Assembly (NCBI GenBank): GCA_002964805.2
Contig: PUDQ02000003.1
Coordinates: 3,658,001 to 3,722,000, forward strand
From: Trametes villosa
Taxonomy: Eukaryota > Basidiomycota > Agaricomycetes > Polyporales > Polyporaceae
Direction: 5' to 3'
DNA: 64,000 nt
This document shows positions 46,741 to 58,106 of this stretch, one piece after another. How positions within the stretch are numbered: the stretch's first letter is position 1; each line of letters opens with the position of its first letter. Under the pieces are notes generated by a model. It saw only the letters and a program-made list of their open reading frames with translations. It had not been told where the DNA came from and did not search any database. Both the position numbers and the translations under genes were made by a program.

Positions 46741-48041
46741 ACGCCCGCCTACTATGTCTGGGTTCAGGGTTCAGGGTGCGGGTGTGGTTGTGGGGCCGTC
46801 CGCGCCGAGCGTTTGTGTACTTAGGTGGGTGGTCGTAGTGTTGTGCTTGGCCCTGCCAGCTGCGACCTCATCACTGGCTTGCTACGAGCGGGTTGCTAAC
46901 TCTCTGCTCACAGATTTCATACAATAGCACGACGTTCTGGAAGGTGTGGCCGCCAGTCAGACGGTAGCCCTGCATCGCAAGCATGACATGCCGACAACAT
47001 CGATACCAAGGCCAGCACTACACTCCTACAAGTCCGGTATCCCGCTCTAGAGCTCGACACTCGTGGCTCCGGAGACCCATGCCAGCTGCGCGACCGCGGC
47101 GACGCGTCCGATACGACTACGAGCGTCCTCCTGCTTAATGCATCTCTCGTGCCCCTCGCAGTACACCGTACTCTGTTTGTATTCGACCATCATATAGCCC
47201 CCGCTGCTCGTTCTGGTGTGTTCTCATACGCTTCACCGGTCTACGCGAATGAAGGCGCAGTACATCTTGGCGAGGGCTTGCAGCGAGGAAGGGAGACAGT
47301 GCGAGGTCGCTGGGGTATCCCCATTGGCCGCTGCGTACCTTACATGGGGTCCAGTGCATCGAATCGTTCTTACCCTCGTTCCATTCTGTTGTCACAAACA
47401 GTTGGCAGCGGTCCTCTGGCGGCGTGGGTAACGCCTTCTCTCTGTGTCATCCTGTGCGCCATATCCCATGGGTCCTCCGAGGTGAGTCTACGGCCTTCAT
47501 AACGTTCGACGTCGCTTTTCTGACCGTCGAGCACTACATAGAGATATGCATTCTGTTTTTGTCTCCTTGAGCCTCATCCAGAGCTGCCCATGCTTCGTGA
47601 GGAGACCATGATCTCAGGCTGTCAACGCCGCAGCCCCCTCCAACGTGAGTATACCCCAAATCCAGCTAATTACGAGACACATGAGACACAACTTTCGTCC
47701 GCAGCTCTTGAGCTTCGATGTAGACCGTACGTCACGAGAGGTGCGCTAAAGATAATCTCCAGCTTGATGCAGTCGCGGTAGAGTTCACCTGCTTTCCACG
47801 ATTGCCAATAGAACGACACCGCAAACCCTCTGAGGACATCTGCTCTATCCTTCGCATCTCCGGTACCCTGCAACCCTTCTGCTCTGACCTCGACACTTGC
47901 CACTCCGAAGTACGCCAAGGGTAGCGACAGCCGCCACGCGTTTCATCCGTCTATAAATCTTCGGTCAGCAAGCAATCCCGGGCCGTCTACACCACGTCCA
48001 TTCTCCGCACCAGCAAATCTCTAATAAACGCGTATCCATTC
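46741..48041. other. intergenic, no gene accepted
   Basis: 1.3 kb. A minus-strand frame at 47670-47918 reads AYFGVASVEVRAEGL and onward with protein-like composition, but no family or splice partner was found. Confidence 0.4.
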
Positions 48042-48262
48042 TCAATCTGCCACTGCAGCATCATTAACTTCCTCGGCATGGCGCTGAGTCCGGTATGTGT
48101 GCACGTACAGCCGATCGTGAGGTGCCCCTCGTTGTTCCACAGCTTGGCGTCATTAGCGGGGATGGCGGCGGGAGCAACCGCGGTCGCCACCGTCGGGAGG
48201 GCCATCACTCCGCCGAGAGTAGCGATGAACACCGCGAGGATGGACGTGAAGGCAAGGTACAT
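48042..48262 (-). CDS. very short secreted peptide with LWNNEGH motif, copy 2 (candidate precursor)
   Basis: Proposed exons 48109-48262 and 48042-48052 (54 residues). The signal peptide MYLAFTSILAVFIATLGGVM is followed by ALPTVATAVAPA and, near the end, AKLWNNEGHLTIG. The plan, exon 1 length (154 nt) and intron phase equal those of the gene at 16776. The intron (48053-48108, 56 nt, GTACGT donor, TTAAT branch, CTGCAG acceptor) gives the ending LAD; if retained, the frame would run to 47987 with 38 extra residues. It faces the P450 gene tail to tail. Function unknown; it is a candidate substrate of the UstYa proteins. Confidence 0.6.
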
Positions 48263-48879
48263 CTGGGTGAGTGGTTGCGGTGAGTGGCAGGCGGTTGTAT
48301 GTCTTTCGAGGCGCACTGGCATGCCGTCCTTATATGCTGACGGACGCGGTCCAGGCAGATGGCGGCCCACCGTAGATTACGCAAGCCTCCCTCTTGGACC
48401 CCTAGGCGCGTCGCTGTCAGAGAAAGTGACTCAGTATGGTGAGTAAGGGACTATTTCTCTCAAGGTTACTTCGCACCATATTTGACACGGTTCTCCGAGG
48501 TGCACGCGGAAGCTGCTCAGCAATGGGTCGTATCGGACAGTCTGCTACAGATATCCCGAGCGAGAACATTGCCTCTCGGGCACTCTGGTCTCGCCGCCGG
48601 GGACTCTTTGCATATGCACAACTCGAATGGAGCCCTCTTCTCAAGTTCATAAGAATAGGTTGACGTCCTCGAGTTCCGACGGAGTGCAGCCTGCAAGAGG
48701 TGAACTGACGTTATCCCACGCGTGAGTCACTCGTCTCTGCGGTATCCCCGGGCTAACGCTACATAGTTCCCGATGTGGACGTCGATAAATCTTTCAAAAC
48801 CTTCGTGCAGCGCATGGCACACGCAGGCTAGCAGCTGTCGCTGACCATTGTTCACCATGCGTGAGGTGGCATGCTTCTT
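48263..48879. other. intergenic, promoter of peptide gene 2 and edge of a retroelement
   Basis: Apart from the TATAAG box nothing is recognised; decayed retroelement sequence may begin near 48750, where scattered coding-like fragments appear. Confidence 0.4.
48329..48334 (-). promoter_or_regulatory. TATA-like box of secreted peptide gene 2
   Basis: TATAAG on the minus strand, 67 bp before the ATG at 48262 and followed by GAC; the paralogous gene at 16776 has the same word at 76 bp. Confidence 0.5.
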
Positions 48880-49683
48880 CCCTCCATGTGATTTACAACG
48901 ATCGCCAGAGGAGTATGTATACATTACAGTCTCGGCATACTTCCACCTCGGGCAGCTACTTGCGTGGGCGAAGGTCTCTCTGCGCCATTCGTCCGTCGAC
49001 TGTCTCTCGAAAGCGGCCGCATGGCCAACGTCAACATCTGCCGGATACTCCGTGACTGGTTTGAGCGCCACCCCGAGAACCACCTCTACCTCCACTACTG
49101 CCCGTCCCACTCCGGAATGGACGAGAACGACGCCGTTGACGCGGACGTCAAGTGGACAGCACGCGACTCCGCACCTGAGCGGCTCCCGCGAGGCCAGCAC
49201 GACGGCCTCTACCCCACGTCCTACGCCTTCTACAAGAGCGCGATCACTGACGGCGTCTCACGCGAATGGGAGGAACTCGTTGAGGCTAACCCTGCCGCCT
49301 ACTTCGGCCGCCTCCACCTTCGCCACCCCGCCTTCCGGCGCCTCAGGCACACGGGGCCATTCCCGCTCAAGCGTCTCGGAGGACGGCCAACCCTCGTCGC
49401 GCGCTTCATCCGGTGCATCACTGACCACGGCCCCACGGGGCGGTACCGCGACCGCTTTCGAGCCCGCCACAACGAGCCCGTCGCATGCCTCGATCACGAG
49501 GACGGACGGAGCGAGTACCACACCCGAGAGCATATCCTCTTCGCGTGCGATCGCTACGTACGGCGATACCGGTACTCAAAACTCGACGAACTCTTGGAAT
49601 CCATGGACCCCTTTTACGAGATCCAGTGCTTCCTCCAGGACAATCCCACGGCGATGTCTTTCGAGGACCTCCCGGTCGGATAG
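48880..49683 (+). mobile_element. 5'-truncated non-LTR retrotransposon remnant (RNase H and C-terminal part)
   Basis: An open frame of 240 codons (48964-49683) reads ICRILRDWFERHPENHLYLH, then YCPSHSGMDENDAVD, which is the late RNase H motif (CPSHxGxxxNxxVD) of fungal LINE polyproteins. Further on come PLKRLGGRP and the TREHILFACDRY cysteine/histidine region that follows the RNase H domain in such elements. The reverse transcriptase and endonuclease are missing, and the upstream 100 bp is coding-like only in broken frames. This is a dead 3' fragment next to cluster copy 2. Confidence 0.8.
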
Positions 49684-51075
49684 TCTTGGAGAGCGCTAGC
49701 GCCGCATCGCACGCCTCCACTGGCGACTCACACGCACCCTCACGACCTCGCATGAACCGTCACGCATAGACATGACCTGAAGACGCTACATATGTTAGGG
49801 GATCATTTTAAAACCCCGGGTTCCCAAGCAGACGGCTGTCGAAGCACTGCATGTACAGTAGATAGTGTGTAATAGGATACCCCTGAACCCCGACTGTCTC
49901 TCGAAAAATTCGGAAGACCCAACTCTCGCGCGCAGCTGCTCAAACCCACCCTTGCAGCGCATGCGTCCCGAAGGCCGCACCATGGACTAGATAAGACCTC
50001 AGGAAGACGAGGTCCGGGTGAGTTCAGTTGGTTGCTTCAAGGTTCTGAGGTATGCCACGCTCGCCTTCCGCTCGCCAACTTCACTGACATAGCGCCGTGC
50101 ATTGCGGGATTTCTCTATTTAGGCATATGACTGTTCTGAGAGCGAAGGCTGCTCCGTGCCATGGGGGGAAATTGCCTTGGTAGTTTCAACCGCTATCTGA
50201 GTCGCTCGTCGTATGGAACTTGAATATCGCTTTGCGGTCCCTTCGACTGCCCTTGAACTCACACAGACAGAACTTTCACGTTGACATCCCTCGCTACTAG
50301 CTCATCCTTCTATCTCGAGCTCGCTCGAGTCCATGTCCGTGTACCGCCGGCAACCTTAATAACTCCTTGGTTTATGGCTGGGGCGGCGTCGAGCCTTTAG
50401 GTCTATGTGAGTGACGTCGTTTCGCTCGCAGGAAGAAAGTAGCTGACGACCTGCCGCTGCTACTGTCTGCTACGAACCGCCACCGACGTTATGTCGATAT
50501 ACATGGCCCTGAGGTCTGAAGACGGCCCCGACTACATTGCAGGGTGAGCCTGACACCGTACACAACCGCGCCTCGGCAGAGCTGGGCCTTCGTCGCGAAG
50601 ATTAGGGTAGTACGCGGTGCTCCTTGCTCGCGAATTCGCTGCTCGTGCAGGTGTATGCAATTGGGTGGCTGCGCTCCATAATATCCGGTGAGAACGCAAA
50701 AACGACAGACCCCTTACCTCAGCCCGCGCACTGGATGAGCGGCTGGAGCCGCGACCATTAATATTCGAGCGTCGGTTGATGTTTAGCATGTGAACTAAAC
50801 GTCGTGGTCGTCAGCTGTGAGTGATTAGGGAGGTGATCGGGTGTTACGTATGGACAAAACACACAGTATATGTAGGTTCACAGATTAGAATCGGAGCGTG
50901 CATGCGGACATGGAAGCGTGGACGAGGTGCACCTTTGCGAAATCATCGAACTAGAATGACTACTCAGCACAACGCCATATGCGAGAGGTGCTTAGATGTG
51001 CAGGCAGATAGTAGCAGGAGCCAGAGAGTGTATTCACAAATGGCAGCGAGCTACAACAACTATGTGTACTAGAGT

Positions 51076-51379
51076 ATCCATCAGACATACGCCCGACTCG
51101 CTGGTTCGCGCTCCAAGCCACTCCGAAGAGGGCGAGCAGACGCGATCCAAACGTCCTCGAGACCGCCCGAGGCGGCCATGTTCTCGGTTATACGAGCGGG
51201 CGCTGGTGTCATCGACTGGATAAGAAGGATGTGGCATGTGTAAACATGCGAGACTCGAGTTAGTACCTATAAAATAGATCCTAGCTGAGTATGTTCTAAG
51301 GAAACAGCCATGCAGGGCCGCGAAGTTTTATACGGCGTTGAGTTCAGGGCAGGCTGCGATGCCTTCCTTTTCGGGCGGA
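51076..51379 (+). repeat. inverted-repeat arm A (304 bp)
   Basis: Nearly identical, in opposite orientation, to 58359-58661, with fewer than ten mismatches by eye. It contains CTATAAAATAG and, just after it, a short open frame beginning MQGREVLYGVEFRAGCDAFL; on the other strand a frame begins MPHPSYPVDDTSARSYN. Neither matches a known family. Confidence 0.85.
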
Positions 51380-52338
51380 GAGATCGCGAGAGCGGCAAGC
51401 GCCTGCGCGAGCGAGCCTCTCAGGCTTGGTTGCCACCAACAAGGCGTCCTAGGACGGCAATGTCCCCTGCTTGCTCACACAATACACCGCTTCTGACCTC
51501 TCTGTGTGCCTCCTACGCGCCTTGGAGTCTGTTATATACATCGCCGTGGCGAAAGCTCAGCCTTTGTGACCCAGACCCGGAAACGGCACGGATGCGTGGC
51601 TCGACTCCTGCGTTTCCGTGCCCAACACAGGTATCGGCGTTTTTCGCCAGGGGCTGGAGAGTCTGGTGCCGACGCTGCTATTATCATCATGCATGGTCCC
51701 GCGGAGACCGGACAACAAACACGGTGCGCTCGCTGTGTTTGAAGTTCAGGCGCGTCCCGGCCCCGGCGCTGTGGGTGAGGTGGTAAACCCGATAGCTTCA
51801 TCTCCCACCCGGGCCGGGCCTCGCGTTATCGGGGGGAGGTACTTTCTCTGCTAATTATCTACAGGGCCGAGCTCTAGTCCGACATTTTCACAGCTCTGCA
51901 AGGCAGTAACTTGGGATACGGGGGTGGGCTTGTCTCAGTAGGTTCGGCTGCCGCCTGGGCCGAACTCGCAACAATCATTGGCGGGGCCCCAACTGCGCAT
52001 ACCAACAGCTATTCAATGACGCAGCGTCCAGGATCTTCAGGTCGAGGCAACTACTGTCTCGATAAGGTGCGAGGTCGCGAAGACTCGTCGCTGGTATGTG
52101 CGCACTCGGCCCCGGCGATGCTCCGGCTAATTCTTTTGCATCCGGAGTACGGCCAACGAGTCGTTGGGTAGTATACGCCCTGACCAACATCGCGCCCCGA
52201 TCGCACCCAAAGCGGACAAGTGTGCGCGCACCAAGAACACCGTTGGCGCGTTAGGCAGCGACGCGTCGCCGCACCGTGTTACTCGTGCACCTACCCAGCT
52301 CTCCAGCAGCCTATCCTCGCTTGGACCGCGCTTGGGCG

Positions 52339-52345
52339 TATAAAT
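52339..52345 (+). promoter_or_regulatory. TATA box of the Pro/Met-rich gene
   Basis: TATAAAT located 100 bp before the start codon at 52445, a typical fungal distance. Confidence 0.5.
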
Positions 52346-52444
52346 TACGCGAAAAATCGTCCTCTTTTCGTCGTCGCTGTCCAACATCGACCTCCGACTA
52401 CCACCGACATCCTCCCGCTCGCTCGCTACCAGTTCTCATCGACT

Positions 52445-53894
52445 ATGCCTTCCACACACGTCGAAGCCCGCGCCTCTCGCTCACCGAGCGCCTTAAAGCT
52501 CTACCTCAGCGACAAGATGGAGGGGCTCAAGGCATCCCCGAACGGACAAGGCATGCCGCAGGACCTCGTGACGTGGATCAAGGAGAAGTGGGCGCGCGAG
52601 CCCAAGGATGTGAAGGAGTTCTACGAGAACCATGCCCTTGGGCAACAGGTGTTGAGCCAGGCAAAGCACCCGAAAGCAGTAGCCAAGGTCGTGAAGACGA
52701 GGAGCAGGCCGCGCGAGCATGTGTTCCAGATCGAGGTCGAGAACGTGCCCCCGCAGGGCGCGCAGGTTGCGGCGCCGCCCAAGCCTGTGGCCGACGCACC
52801 GAAACCCGCCGATCATGGCGGTAGCTCGTCGCAATTCCTCCCTGGTCCCGCCCCATCGTCCGGCTCATCGTCCGTCAAGACGGCTCCCGGACCCAGCACG
52901 CAGCATACTATGTGTACGCCCAGCCAGGCCGCAGCCCCTCCGTCCGCCCCTCAAATGCCGATGCAAGCCATTCCGAACGGAATGTCGATGCAGCAATGGG
53001 TACGTCTCCCCCCTTCTTTCTCTACCACGAACAACTCCGCTGACTCGTTTTCAGTCCATGATGGCCGCAGCGAAGCGTCAACGGGACCTCTACATGATGG
53101 CACACCAGCAAACGGCAAATCTACGGATGATCCGCCACCGCCTCCTCGCCGAGCAACGCGCGGCAGGGTTCACGATGGTGCCCGTGACGCCGCAGTTCTC
53201 CCCGGCAGGCTACGCCATGTCTCCGCAGTACGGCGGCATCCCGCTCCAGACTCCGACCCCGATGCAGCAGATGGGCGGCTCGTACCACGTCGGGCAGCGT
53301 GCACCCGTGCCCGTCTCTCCGTACTATGTGCCGCAGAGTCCCGCTCGGCCGCTCCAGGTCCCCGCTCTTGCGCCGCATTGGATGGGGATCCCCCCGCCGA
53401 CCCCCATGGCCCCGATGGCGATGCAGTGGAGCCCCCAGCTTGCGCCCACGCCCGTCGGCGTGTACAACTACGTTGCAGCCGCACCGTCGGGCTTCGTTCG
53501 CGCCCCCGCGCAAGTGCCGGTCCAGGCGCAACCGCAGCCGTCCGTCCCGCACGGTAGCCAGCCGAACTACTCCGCGCCCGGTCCGTCGCACGTACAGGTG
53601 CCCATGGCGCCGCCGACCAGCACGCGTGCTTTGGCATGTACGCTGCCGTGTTGTGTTCCGGCGAGCCTGCAGCCCTCGGCGCCGAACGCTGCCTTGTCGC
53701 AGGGGATGTCCAGCGACCGCCCCATCGAGATCGAGGATGAGGCCGACACCGCACGCGCTCAGCCGGGCTCGGCTTCCAGCGTCCTGCGTCCGTCTAGTAC
53801 GTGGGCCAAGGTAGCGAACGCCGCCGCTCCGCATGGAGTCCTCGCCTTCGCGTTGCCGGGATCGCAGGCCACTCAGGGTGATGCTAGACGGTGA
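52445..53894 (+). CDS. Pro/Met/Gln-rich protein of unknown function
   Basis: Two exons, 52445-52999 and 53055-53894 (464 residues), 55-nt intron. The first 75 residues are charged and helical (LKLYLSDKMEGLKAS, DLVTWIKEKWAREPKDVKEF) and weakly recall the last helix of an HMG box, but the match is too short to claim. The remainder is low complexity, rich in Pro, Met, Gln and Ala (repeated PMQ, PVP and APA words), with a DRPIEIEDEAD segment near residue 425 that has the form of a SUMO-interacting motif. A nuclear regulatory or scaffolding protein is a guess. No family recognised. Confidence 0.7.
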
Positions 53895-54597
53895 ACTCCC
53901 GCGGTCGAAGGCTCTCGGACTCCAAGTCTCCGATGTGGTGCGACGATGGTTCCCTTTCCTCGGACTCTGTTGGACTTTGTACAGCCTCCCAAGATCGTCG
54001 TGCATGCCTCGGTTCCTCTTCCATGTTGTACTATTGCTGTGTTTGCGTTCCTTTCCCCGCTCTCAGTCATCGGCCACCCATATGCTTCCTACTCAATATG
54101 CCTATCTATGCCCTATTATGCCCTCTCTAGCTTCGCGCCGCCGGCGTTGTAACCAATCTATACATCTTGAAATAGCCATTATATAGCCCCGTGCGATGAT
54201 ACCGCCATGAAGTTCACATTTGCTCACTAGCTCTAGCCGCCGAACCGGCAGCAGGCCGGTCCATGGTCGGACAGCCCGTATGTGCTTTTATGACAGAAGT
54301 TAATCAACGTCACTCAACCGGTGTCCGTACCTGTACCAGCGCCTGCAATTTTTTAGAGTTGGAGCCGCATTTGATTGGGTCTGAGCTCTAGCTCTCCTTC
54401 AACTCGTCTAACCTGTGCCATTGATATCGTACTGCAACTCTCCGAGCCCGACTAGTGTTTCTCAGTGAACTGCCAGTGACAGGTCCCCATGTCTTGTAAG
54501 CATATGCTCGTCTATGTTCCATGGCACACGGGGCCATACTCATGCCAATACTTGTATTCTTCCAGCCTTCGACATCTCGCCCCACTCCGAGGAGCCC
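53895..54597. other. intergenic spacer
   Basis: 700 bp, AT-richer, between the Pro/Met-rich and bHLH genes. An in-frame ATG for the bHLH gene exists at 54514. Confidence 0.45.
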
Positions 54598-55420
54598 ATG
54601 GCGCTTTGGACTTCCAATGACACCTCCTTGCGTAACTTCTCCATGGACTCAAAGGAATACGCCCGCTCGATCACTGGAGGTAGCAACCACAGCTCGGAGC
54701 GCCAGTACCCTAGGCGCCCGAGCCCCCTCAGCTCTTCGGGCATCCACACCAACACGCACTCCAATCCGAGGAGTATTAGGGAACAATCCCCTGACCACGA
54801 CGTACGCCCCATCAGCATTACACGCCGGAGTGGCATGGCCCGCTACTATCCATACATCCCAACACGGTCTCTCTCAACGAGCGAACGTTCGTCTTCTCGC
54901 AAGCAGCTGCAGAGAAGGGTTCGACACTCTCAGTCACCAGAGCCCAATGGCACCAGCGACGATGGCGGTCTGGACTATGACAGAGCCGTTAGCCTCGCCA
55001 GGCGTAGAGAGATCCGCCGCCAGCGTATCGAGTCAGAGCAACGGCGGCGGGACGAGCTCCGAGACGGCTACCACAGCCTCCGCGACGTCCTTCCGGTGTC
55101 TAACCAGAAGACGAGCAAAGTGTCCTTGTTGAACCGAGGTGCGCAGGCCTGCTCTTATAATTTCCTTTGACAGGCATCTGATGTGCCTTTCTTGGATAGC
55201 GGTGACGCACATCCGTCAGCTAGAGAGCGCACAAAGACAGTCCGAGGAGGGACGGTTGCAGGCGGAGGCGGAGGTCTGGCGCCTCCGCCATGTCAATGAG
55301 TCTCTCGCGAGTTTACTCAGTGACACCATCTCTGCTGAGCAGCTCCGCAACCTTGGAGAGTCGGCCATCGCTTCTGTGATGGTTGATGCAGCGGCCGCTG
55401 GAGCTAGCGTTGATTCCTGA
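54598..55420 (+). CDS. basic helix-loop-helix transcription factor
   Basis: Two exons, 54598-55138 and 55200-55420 (253 residues). After about 135 Ser/Arg/Pro-rich residues comes the basic region RRREIRRQRIESEQRRRDEL (with the E-x-x-R pair that reads CANNTG E-boxes), helix 1 RDGYHSLRDVLP, the loop VSNQKTSKVS, and helix 2 LLNRAVTHIRQLE, the last crossing the intron in phase. A coiled-coil-like extension (EEGRLQAEAEVWRLRHVNES) follows. Such factors dimerise and control development or metabolism in fungi; the target is unknown. The start is the first ATG after an acceptor-like TTCCAG; an upstream ATG would add 28 residues. Confidence 0.88.
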
Positions 55421-55752
55421 TGCCCTCGCACCGTCAATCTTCTTCCCCAGTTCGATAGCAACAGCAGGACCCTCCGATATACCTATACCCGTCGCGCATA
55501 CATGTTCAATACCATCCAATGTCGCTCGACCTCCTATTTCACGCCTGTCCCGTGCCGTCTTGCGCTATGCCCTGACGCCTCAGCCTGACGTTCTCCGGGA
55601 CCGGCGTGAGCCGCCGCCAGCGCCTGCCCTCGTCGTCCGCGAGCGCGAGCCCTACGTCGTGCAGGAGACACGCGACATAGAAGCCCATGGATTCACAGGC
55701 CCGGTACCTATCAAGTGCCGCCAGGTGAGCGATCTGCGTTGCGGGCGAGCGA
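55421..55752. other. intergenic between convergent genes
   Basis: 332 bp, nothing recognised. Confidence 0.45.
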
Positions 55753-57165
55753 TCAGAGCCTCAAGACGTGGACGTACTCAACGGACGGCCAGCAGAGGGT
55801 GCCGACGCGAACCTCCTCGAGCGCGGGGAGCTGCGCCTTGCGCGCCGCGAGGAAACGGATGAAGTCGTACCACGCGTCCGCAGCGGCGCTCTCAGAATGA
55901 ATACTGCATGTGAAGATGCACGTCTGAATGTCGTGTACGCATAAGTATGCAGAGGGGGTGATGCGTACAAGAGATATTGGCGGGAGAATATGATGTGCTT
56001 TAGGCACGCGTGTGGCGCGCACGTCTGGACGAACGGAATGCCGTCGCATGGCTGCCGGTATTAGAGCATTGTGATCAGCACGGCGGGACATTCTAAGATT
56101 TGGTGATCAGAAGAGCGGCTTACCGGAACAATATCCAGGAGCGCAAGCTCCACGAGGTTCGGGCATAGATCCAGAAGCTCTGGGACCTCCGTCCAGCTTA
56201 CCACGGAGAGTGAATGTAGTTTTGCTCCGTGGGCGCGCAAGAGGTGTGCGAGCGTGGGCGCGGGTATATTTGCACCCTCGACGATCAGCTTTTGGAGCGA
56301 CGGGAGCCTGTACCAGAAGCGGCATAGCAGTAAGCAGCATATCATGCCCGCAATGGCGAGAGCGAACTAAATGCATGGAGAGGGTGAGCGAAGACCGACT
56401 TACTTCATATGCCCAAAGACGTCGATGAGACTGACGTCTGCGTCAGCAAGACGAAGCGTTTCGAGAGCGGGCAATGCCTCTTCCAGTCCCTCTACGCCAC
56501 CGCCATCCACACGCCCCTTGTGCAGGATCAGCGTGTGCAGATGCGGGAACTTCAGGAAGCCCCGAGGCGGCAGAGGTGCTGCATCAGCTAGTTCCTGCTC
56601 CATCCATTCCATTGCGGAGCTGGCGTCCTCCGGCAGTTGTGTTGCGAGTGTGGGTAGCACCAGGAAGTTGGGGTAAACACGAGTGAGATTCTTGAGCGGC
56701 ACTGGAACCGAGATTGGCTTCGCCAGGTCCACGCCAAACGTGTATAGCACCCGGACGAGGTCGGCGGCCGTGCGAGACGATTCAATCCGGCTCACGAAGC
56801 GGTTCATGGGCCCGATAACAAACTCGGCGTTGATTTCGGTAACGAAATGGGGGATGGCATACATTCCTGGGAGGCCCAGTCGCTGGCCGTTGGACGTCTG
56901 CGGTCAGTACGCACACAATTCCATGCCATGGAGGAGCACGTACGTAAAAGCGCTTGGAGACAAGGAGGATACTCGTCCGGGTCTTATTGGCAACCGAGAG
57001 ATACCCTCCGCGGTTGCGTTCTTCCTGGCTGAGCACGCTCCGGAGGTAGGCGCAGTCGTAGGTGGCGTACTCGAGAATGTGCTTCCAGATTTTCTCCGGT
57101 AGGTCTGGCAGTGGCCCGGGGGTTTCCTTGATGACGTTAACGGGGTAGTCCAAGATAGAGACCAT
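55753..57165 (-). CDS. F-box protein 1 with LRR-like C-terminal part
   Basis: Five exons: 56944-57165, 56404-56897, 56124-56307, 55969-56051, 55753-55903 (377 residues). The N-terminus has the F-box pattern LPDLPEKIWKHILEYAT ... SILLVSKRFY. The rest is made of irregular leucine-rich segments (LPSLQKLIVEGANIPAPTLA, LHSLSVVSW, CPNLVELALLDIV, LPALEEVRVGTL), the usual basidiomycete F-box layout. F-box proteins link substrates to the SCF ubiquitin ligase. Exons 4 and 5 were chosen because they give HIIFSRQYLFIHSE and a clean phase. Its start lies 36 bp downstream of the stop of F-box gene 2. Confidence 0.8.
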
Positions 57166-57200
57166 GCTGCAAAGACACAGGACGTAAGCACCAAACTGCC

Positions 57201-58106
57201 TTATGTACAAACAGACAGTGCGAACCTCTTCCCGGTGCCGATGTACAGTTTCTCCGGTACGCGATCCGATCGCGCCTTCAGAGCAGGGATATCGATGCGG
57301 CGATCAGCCTGTGGGATATGGATCATTTTCAGCGACGGGTTCCAAGACGCCTGCTCCAGCAGGTCGTTTTCATGGGCGTGAAAGTTGAACATGGCCGTGG
57401 ATGGATATAGAGAAAGGTACTCCAGGGCTGGGGCCCTGCTAAGCGCTGCAACAAGCGCGGGCCAAATGATGACAGTGTGGTTAACCTCAATCCGAGTCTG
57501 TGACGTTAGACATTGTCAATCACTTCGTGTAACGGCAGCAGTCTAGAATAGGAGCAGATTCACCAGGTGTGTCCATCCTGGCATAGCGGCTGCCACTCCC
57601 CCACAGAGTGCATGTTCGAACCGCGCGTTCTGGTGATGATTCCAGGGTATCTGATCTAAGAATAGTCGCGCCGGATTGACCTTTTTGAACGCGTGCTGGA
57701 GGCCAACCAGTTTATCGCCATCCACAATGGTGAGGTCTAGGAAGAGATCGGTGATCCCAGGGGTGTTCTTCAGTATGTTCTGGATATCGGAGTATCCACC
57801 CTGGACCCGCAATCGGCGAACAAAGTGACCGAGCTTGAGAGGCTCCAGCCGCGAGTTGTGCAGAGCATCCGCAAATCGCAAGGTCTGTTCCCGACTGCGC
57901 AAAATGGCTGATTCATACAAGACCGGAATGCCGAAGTTGTACCACCGCTTCGAGACCGCGAGGATGTCACCGATAGGCGCAGCGTACACAGGCGTGGTGG
58001 CGTAAGTATACGGTTCCCGCCAGCACTCGAAGGTTGCAGTGGGGGTAGTGAGTGTGTAGTCGAGGATCTGCTCCAGGACTTCATCAGGGACGTCCTCCGT
58101 CGACAT
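57201..58106 (-). CDS. F-box protein 2
   Basis: Two exons, 57564-58106 and 57201-57497 (279 residues). It begins MSTEDVPDEVLEQILDYTL and continues with ILAVSKRWYNFGIPVLYESA, a typical fungal F-box, then weak leucine-rich segments (LEPLKLGHFVRRLRVQGGYS, ITDLFLDLTIVDGDKL). It is immediately upstream of, and on the same strand as, F-box gene 1. A weak GTTCGC donor near its stop could splice into the start of gene 1 in phase, so a fused transcript cannot be excluded. The presence of a second complete F-box in gene 1 favours two separate genes that arose by tandem duplication. Confidence 0.8.

Larger units (their letters stand above)
49684..52444. other. gene-poor region containing one arm of the inverted repeat
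   Basis: 2.8 kb without a supported gene. Contains repeat arm A (51076-51379) and a TATAAAT at 52339-52345 before the next gene. Confidence 0.5.

Noticed and set aside
47670..47918. Minus-strand frame reading AYFGVASVEVRAEGL and onward
   Set aside because: Protein-like but with no recognisable family, start or splice partner; it may be a gene fragment, which cannot be supported.
48848..49699. 283-codon Ser/Thr-rich frame over the LINE remnant
   Set aside because: A shifted-frame shadow of the RNase H reading frame, which has the recognisable motifs.
49684..52444. LTR or full transposon linked to inverted-repeat arm A
   Set aside because: Arms are in opposite orientation, lack TG...CA ends and enclose ordinary host genes, so an LTR element does not fit.
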